Shown: positions 12,930-14,104 of the stretch, piece after piece
Numbering within the stretch: position 1 is the first letter of the stretch
How the letters are laid out: each line of letters starts with the position of its first letter
Assembly (NCBI GenBank): GCA_910586575.1
Contig: CAJUJQ010000082.1
Coordinates: forward strand, 1-14,104
Direction: 5' to 3'
Source of the DNA: an uncultured Clostridia bacterium
GTDB lineage: Bacteria; Bacillota; Clostridia; Oscillospirales; Butyricicoccaceae
DNA length: 14,104 bases
Position numbers and translations under genes: made by a program
Notes under the pieces: generated by a model
The model's input: only the letters and a program-made list of their open reading frames with translations
The model's database searches: none
Told to the model about the DNA's origin: nothing

Positions 12930-12964
12930 GCTCACTTCGGATTGCCGTCCGGGTGAGCTTTTTT
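12930..12964 (+). terminator. Intrinsic terminator reading on the plus strand
   Basis: The stem GCTCAC (12930-12935) pairs with GTGAGC (12953-12958). It is extended by CGGA/TCCG around the hexaloop TTGCCG, and the hairpin is followed by six T on the plus strand (12959-12964). In the minus orientation the hairpin is preceded by A6 and has no U-tract, so it should not stop the operon. No plus-strand gene lies upstream to need it. It may limit antisense transcription or simply act as an intercistronic hairpin in the minus-strand mRNA. Confidence 0.5.
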
Positions 12965-13088
12965 ACCCAGATGCTCCCGCATACTCTTTGTTGATCCGCT
13001 CTCCATCGGGTATAGGGCACGCGTCACGCAGGATTACCATCATATCTTCCGATGACTTACACGATTTAATCCTTTCGTACCACGTCAT
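12963..13088 (-). CDS. Short conserved-looking protein, 41 residues
   Basis: The product begins MTWYERIKSCKSSEDM and ends in INKEYAGASG. It is soluble and mixed in charge, with no recognisable domain. The ATG at 13088 was chosen over an upstream in-frame start at 13187 because AGGAGG sits seven bases before it and because it overlaps the stop of the membrane-protein gene by one base. The upstream extension would run deep into that gene and has no ribosome site. The pattern 'short helix, DGERINKEY' is common among tiny phage early proteins, but no function can be given. A hairpin lies directly beyond its stop codon. Confidence 0.55.
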   Translation of the reverse strand: MTWYERIKSCKSSEDMMVILRDACPIPDGERINKEYAGASG

Positions 13089-13273
13089 TATGATCCTCCT
13101 TTCCACTCTGCGTATTGCCAGACTGCCGTTATCACACAGGAAACTGCAAACAGCCAAACCAGATTCCGAAACGTCTGGAACCGGCACATCAGGACAACAA
13201 ACCCGATTGCACCGCTTGTCAGTTTAGATATGAACAGAAACCGTTGAATGCGGACTTTAGTTTTCCGTTTCAT
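13088..13273 (-). CDS. Small membrane protein, two predicted helices
   Basis: This is a 61-residue protein with a basic N-terminus (MKRKTKVRIQRF) followed by two hydrophobic stretches, roughly residues 12-32 and 36-55, and a short polar end. A two-helix inner-membrane hairpin is the likely topology. The start at 13273 has a clear GGAGGT five bases upstream and lies inside the 3' end of the solenoid gene, giving a 17-nt overlap. Its TAA overlaps the next ATG by one base (TAATG), which suggests translational coupling. The size and topology would also suit a holin-like or superinfection protein, but it lies among early genes and nothing in the sequence supports a specific role. I do not recognise the family. 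Confidence 0.6.
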   Translation of the reverse strand: MKRKTKVRIQRFLFISKLTSGAIGFVVLMCRFQTFRNLVWLFAVSCVITAVWQYAEWKGGS

Positions 13274-14102
13274 TTTCTACCTCCGACAAATCAATCCAGA
13301 TTTTAGCCATTTGGATTGCCCTATTATAATCATGGGCGTGTTTATTATCACCGTGTGTTTTTTTGACCTGTTCAGCGAATTCATCGATAGTTCCATAAAA
13401 ACAACCGCATACAACGGAAATTTGGTTATTTACATTCCTGAAAAAAGTGGTAACATCATTCCGGGAACCCATTCTTGGCGTTATCCACAAATGATGTTTG
13501 CTCCAGATTAGCGCATCTCCGCTGACCCTCGCATTGCCGCTGACCGTCGCATCTCCGCCGACCCTCGCATTGCCGCAGACCTTCGCATCTCCGCCGACCT
13601 TCGCATTGTCGCAGACCCACGCATTGCCGCTGACCGTCGCATTGTCGCTGACCTTCGCATTGCCGCTGACCGTCGCATCTCCGCCGACCCTCGCATTGCC
13701 GCAGACCTTCGCATCTCCGCCGACCTTCGCATTGTCGCAGACCCACGCATTGCCGCTGACCGTCGCATTGTCGCTGACCTTCGCATTGTCGCTGACCTTC
13801 GCATTGTCGCAGACCCACGCATTGCCGCTGACCGTCGCATTGCCGCTGACCTTCGCATTGTCGCTGACCCACGCATTGCCGCTGACCTTCGCATCTCCGC
13901 CGACCCACGCATTGTCGCAGACCTTCGCATTGCCGCTGACCTTCGCATCTCCGCCGACCCACGCATTGCCACTCTGTGATAGATTTTCCTCTTTCTCAAT
14001 CAAACCTCCAACATCGTTGGAATTAGTCAACGCGCGTATCTGGTGCATCGTAACGCCCATCACTTCTTTTGTTTTTTCTGTAAGCTCATATTTTTTGTTC
14101 AT
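13257..14102 (-). CDS. Hexapeptide-repeat beta-solenoid phage protein (YdcK-like repeats)
   Basis: This 281-residue protein has three parts. Residues 1-44 form a short N-terminal domain (IRAL...GGLIEKEENLS) that I recognise at the head of many phage and clostridial proteins of this type. Residues 45-199 are about 26 hexapeptide units of the form [G/D][N/D]A-x-V-x, the pattern of a left-handed parallel beta-helix. Residues 200-281 form a non-repeated C-terminal domain (VVCGCFYGTIDEF ... THGDNKHAHDY). No signal peptide or transmembrane segment is seen. The hexads resemble YdcK-type solenoids rather than acyltransferase hexapeptides, and no catalytic site is recognisable, so the function is unknown. 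The ATG lies 2 nt from the window edge, so its ribosome site cannot be checked. It is the first gene of the visible operon and overlaps the next gene by 17 nt. Residues 114-155 and 156-197 are near-identical copies. Confidence 0.85.
   Translation of the reverse strand: MNKKYELTEKTKEVMGVTMHQIRALTNSNDVGGLIEKEENLSQSGNAWVGGDAKVSGNAKVCDNAWVGGDAKVSGNAWVSDNAKVSGNATVSGNAWVCDNAKVSDNAKVSDNATVSGNAWVCDNAKVGGDAKVCGNARVGGDATVSGNAKVSDNATVSGNAWVCDNAKVGGDAKVCGNARVGGDATVSGNARVSGDALIWSKHHLWITPRMGSRNDVTTFFRNVNNQISVVCGCFYGTIDEFAEQVKKTHGDNKHAHDYNRAIQMAKIWIDLSEVENETEN
13509..13970. repeat. 18-bp tandem repeat array inside the solenoid gene
   Basis: About 26 units of 18 bp encode the hexapeptides. The plus-strand core alternates GCATTGCCGCTGACC-type and GCATCTCCGCCGACC-type units. 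The array contains a higher-order duplication of 126 bp (7 units): 13512-13637 and 13638-13763 align with about 4 mismatches, all in the first 20 bp. All three minus-strand frames stay open across most of the array because the unit length is a multiple of 3 and lacks stops; the other two frames are shadows, not genes. Confidence 0.9.
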
Positions 14103-14104
14103 TT

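Noticed and set aside
12886..12962. A minus-strand promoter in front of the SbcC-like gene
   Set aside because: A TAGAAT sequence is present but no acceptable -35 lies 16-18 nt upstream.
13509..13970. CRISPR array
   Set aside because: The repeats are contiguous 18-bp units without spacers, in coding phase, and encode a regular hexapeptide pattern.
13456..13999. Two long repeat-rich frames (MRRSA... and GQRQCE...) overlapping the solenoid gene on the same strand
   Set aside because: They arise because the 18-bp unit keeps all three frames open; only the frame with the hexapeptide solenoid has sensible flanking domains.

Overview
The window looks like the early/replication operon of a tailed-phage genome or prophage from a low-to-mid-GC Bacillota host, probably a gut clostridium. 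This is inferred from gene families, gene order, strong AGGAGG-type ribosome binding sites and overlapping starts and stops; no host marker gene is present. All supported protein genes lie on the minus strand, so transcription runs from 14102 down to 936. No integrase, repressor, terminase or structural gene is visible.

In order of transcription: (1) 14102-12963 holds a hexapeptide-repeat beta-solenoid protein, a two-helix membrane protein and a 41-residue protein. (2) 12885-9159 is a recombination/DNA-metabolism block: an SbcC/Rad50-like ATPase, an OB-fold/SSB-like protein with an acidic tail, an MBL-fold hydrolase (possible nuclease) and a phage 'replication terminator'-type protein. (3) 9149-7360 holds a conserved phage protein and a DUF4373-type replication initiator; an AT-rich tract with repeats inside the initiator gene may be the origin. 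(4) 7311-3753 holds an 831-residue fusion of an SNF2/DEAD-like helicase with a beta-type DNA methyltransferase, a 43-residue basic protein, and a PAPS-reductase-family protein with an apparent 4Fe-4S motif. (5) 3753-936 holds small accessory genes, two of them broken, then a sigma-70-like factor, an unidentified 241-residue protein and a small zinc-ribbon protein.

From 935 to 1 there is no convincing gene. The stretch opens with a near-consensus minus-strand promoter and, about 75 nt later, a strong intrinsic terminator. Beyond it lie many inverted repeats and two tRNA T-arm-like hairpins. It may encode one or more structured RNAs, possibly of the large phage-associated kind, or it may mark a tRNA-type attachment boundary.

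Points that merit a second look: the structured non-coding region; an in-frame TGA exactly where a zinc-ribbon cysteine is expected (2508-2510); a dATP/dGTP-diphosphohydrolase-like gene reduced to its N-terminus; a perfect-period 126-bp duplication in the solenoid gene; a methyltransferase with a variant catalytic motif; and a candidate origin. GC content appears to change along the operon (very GC-rich at 10.9-12.9 kb, clearly lower at 1.1-4.6 kb), which fits mosaic assembly.
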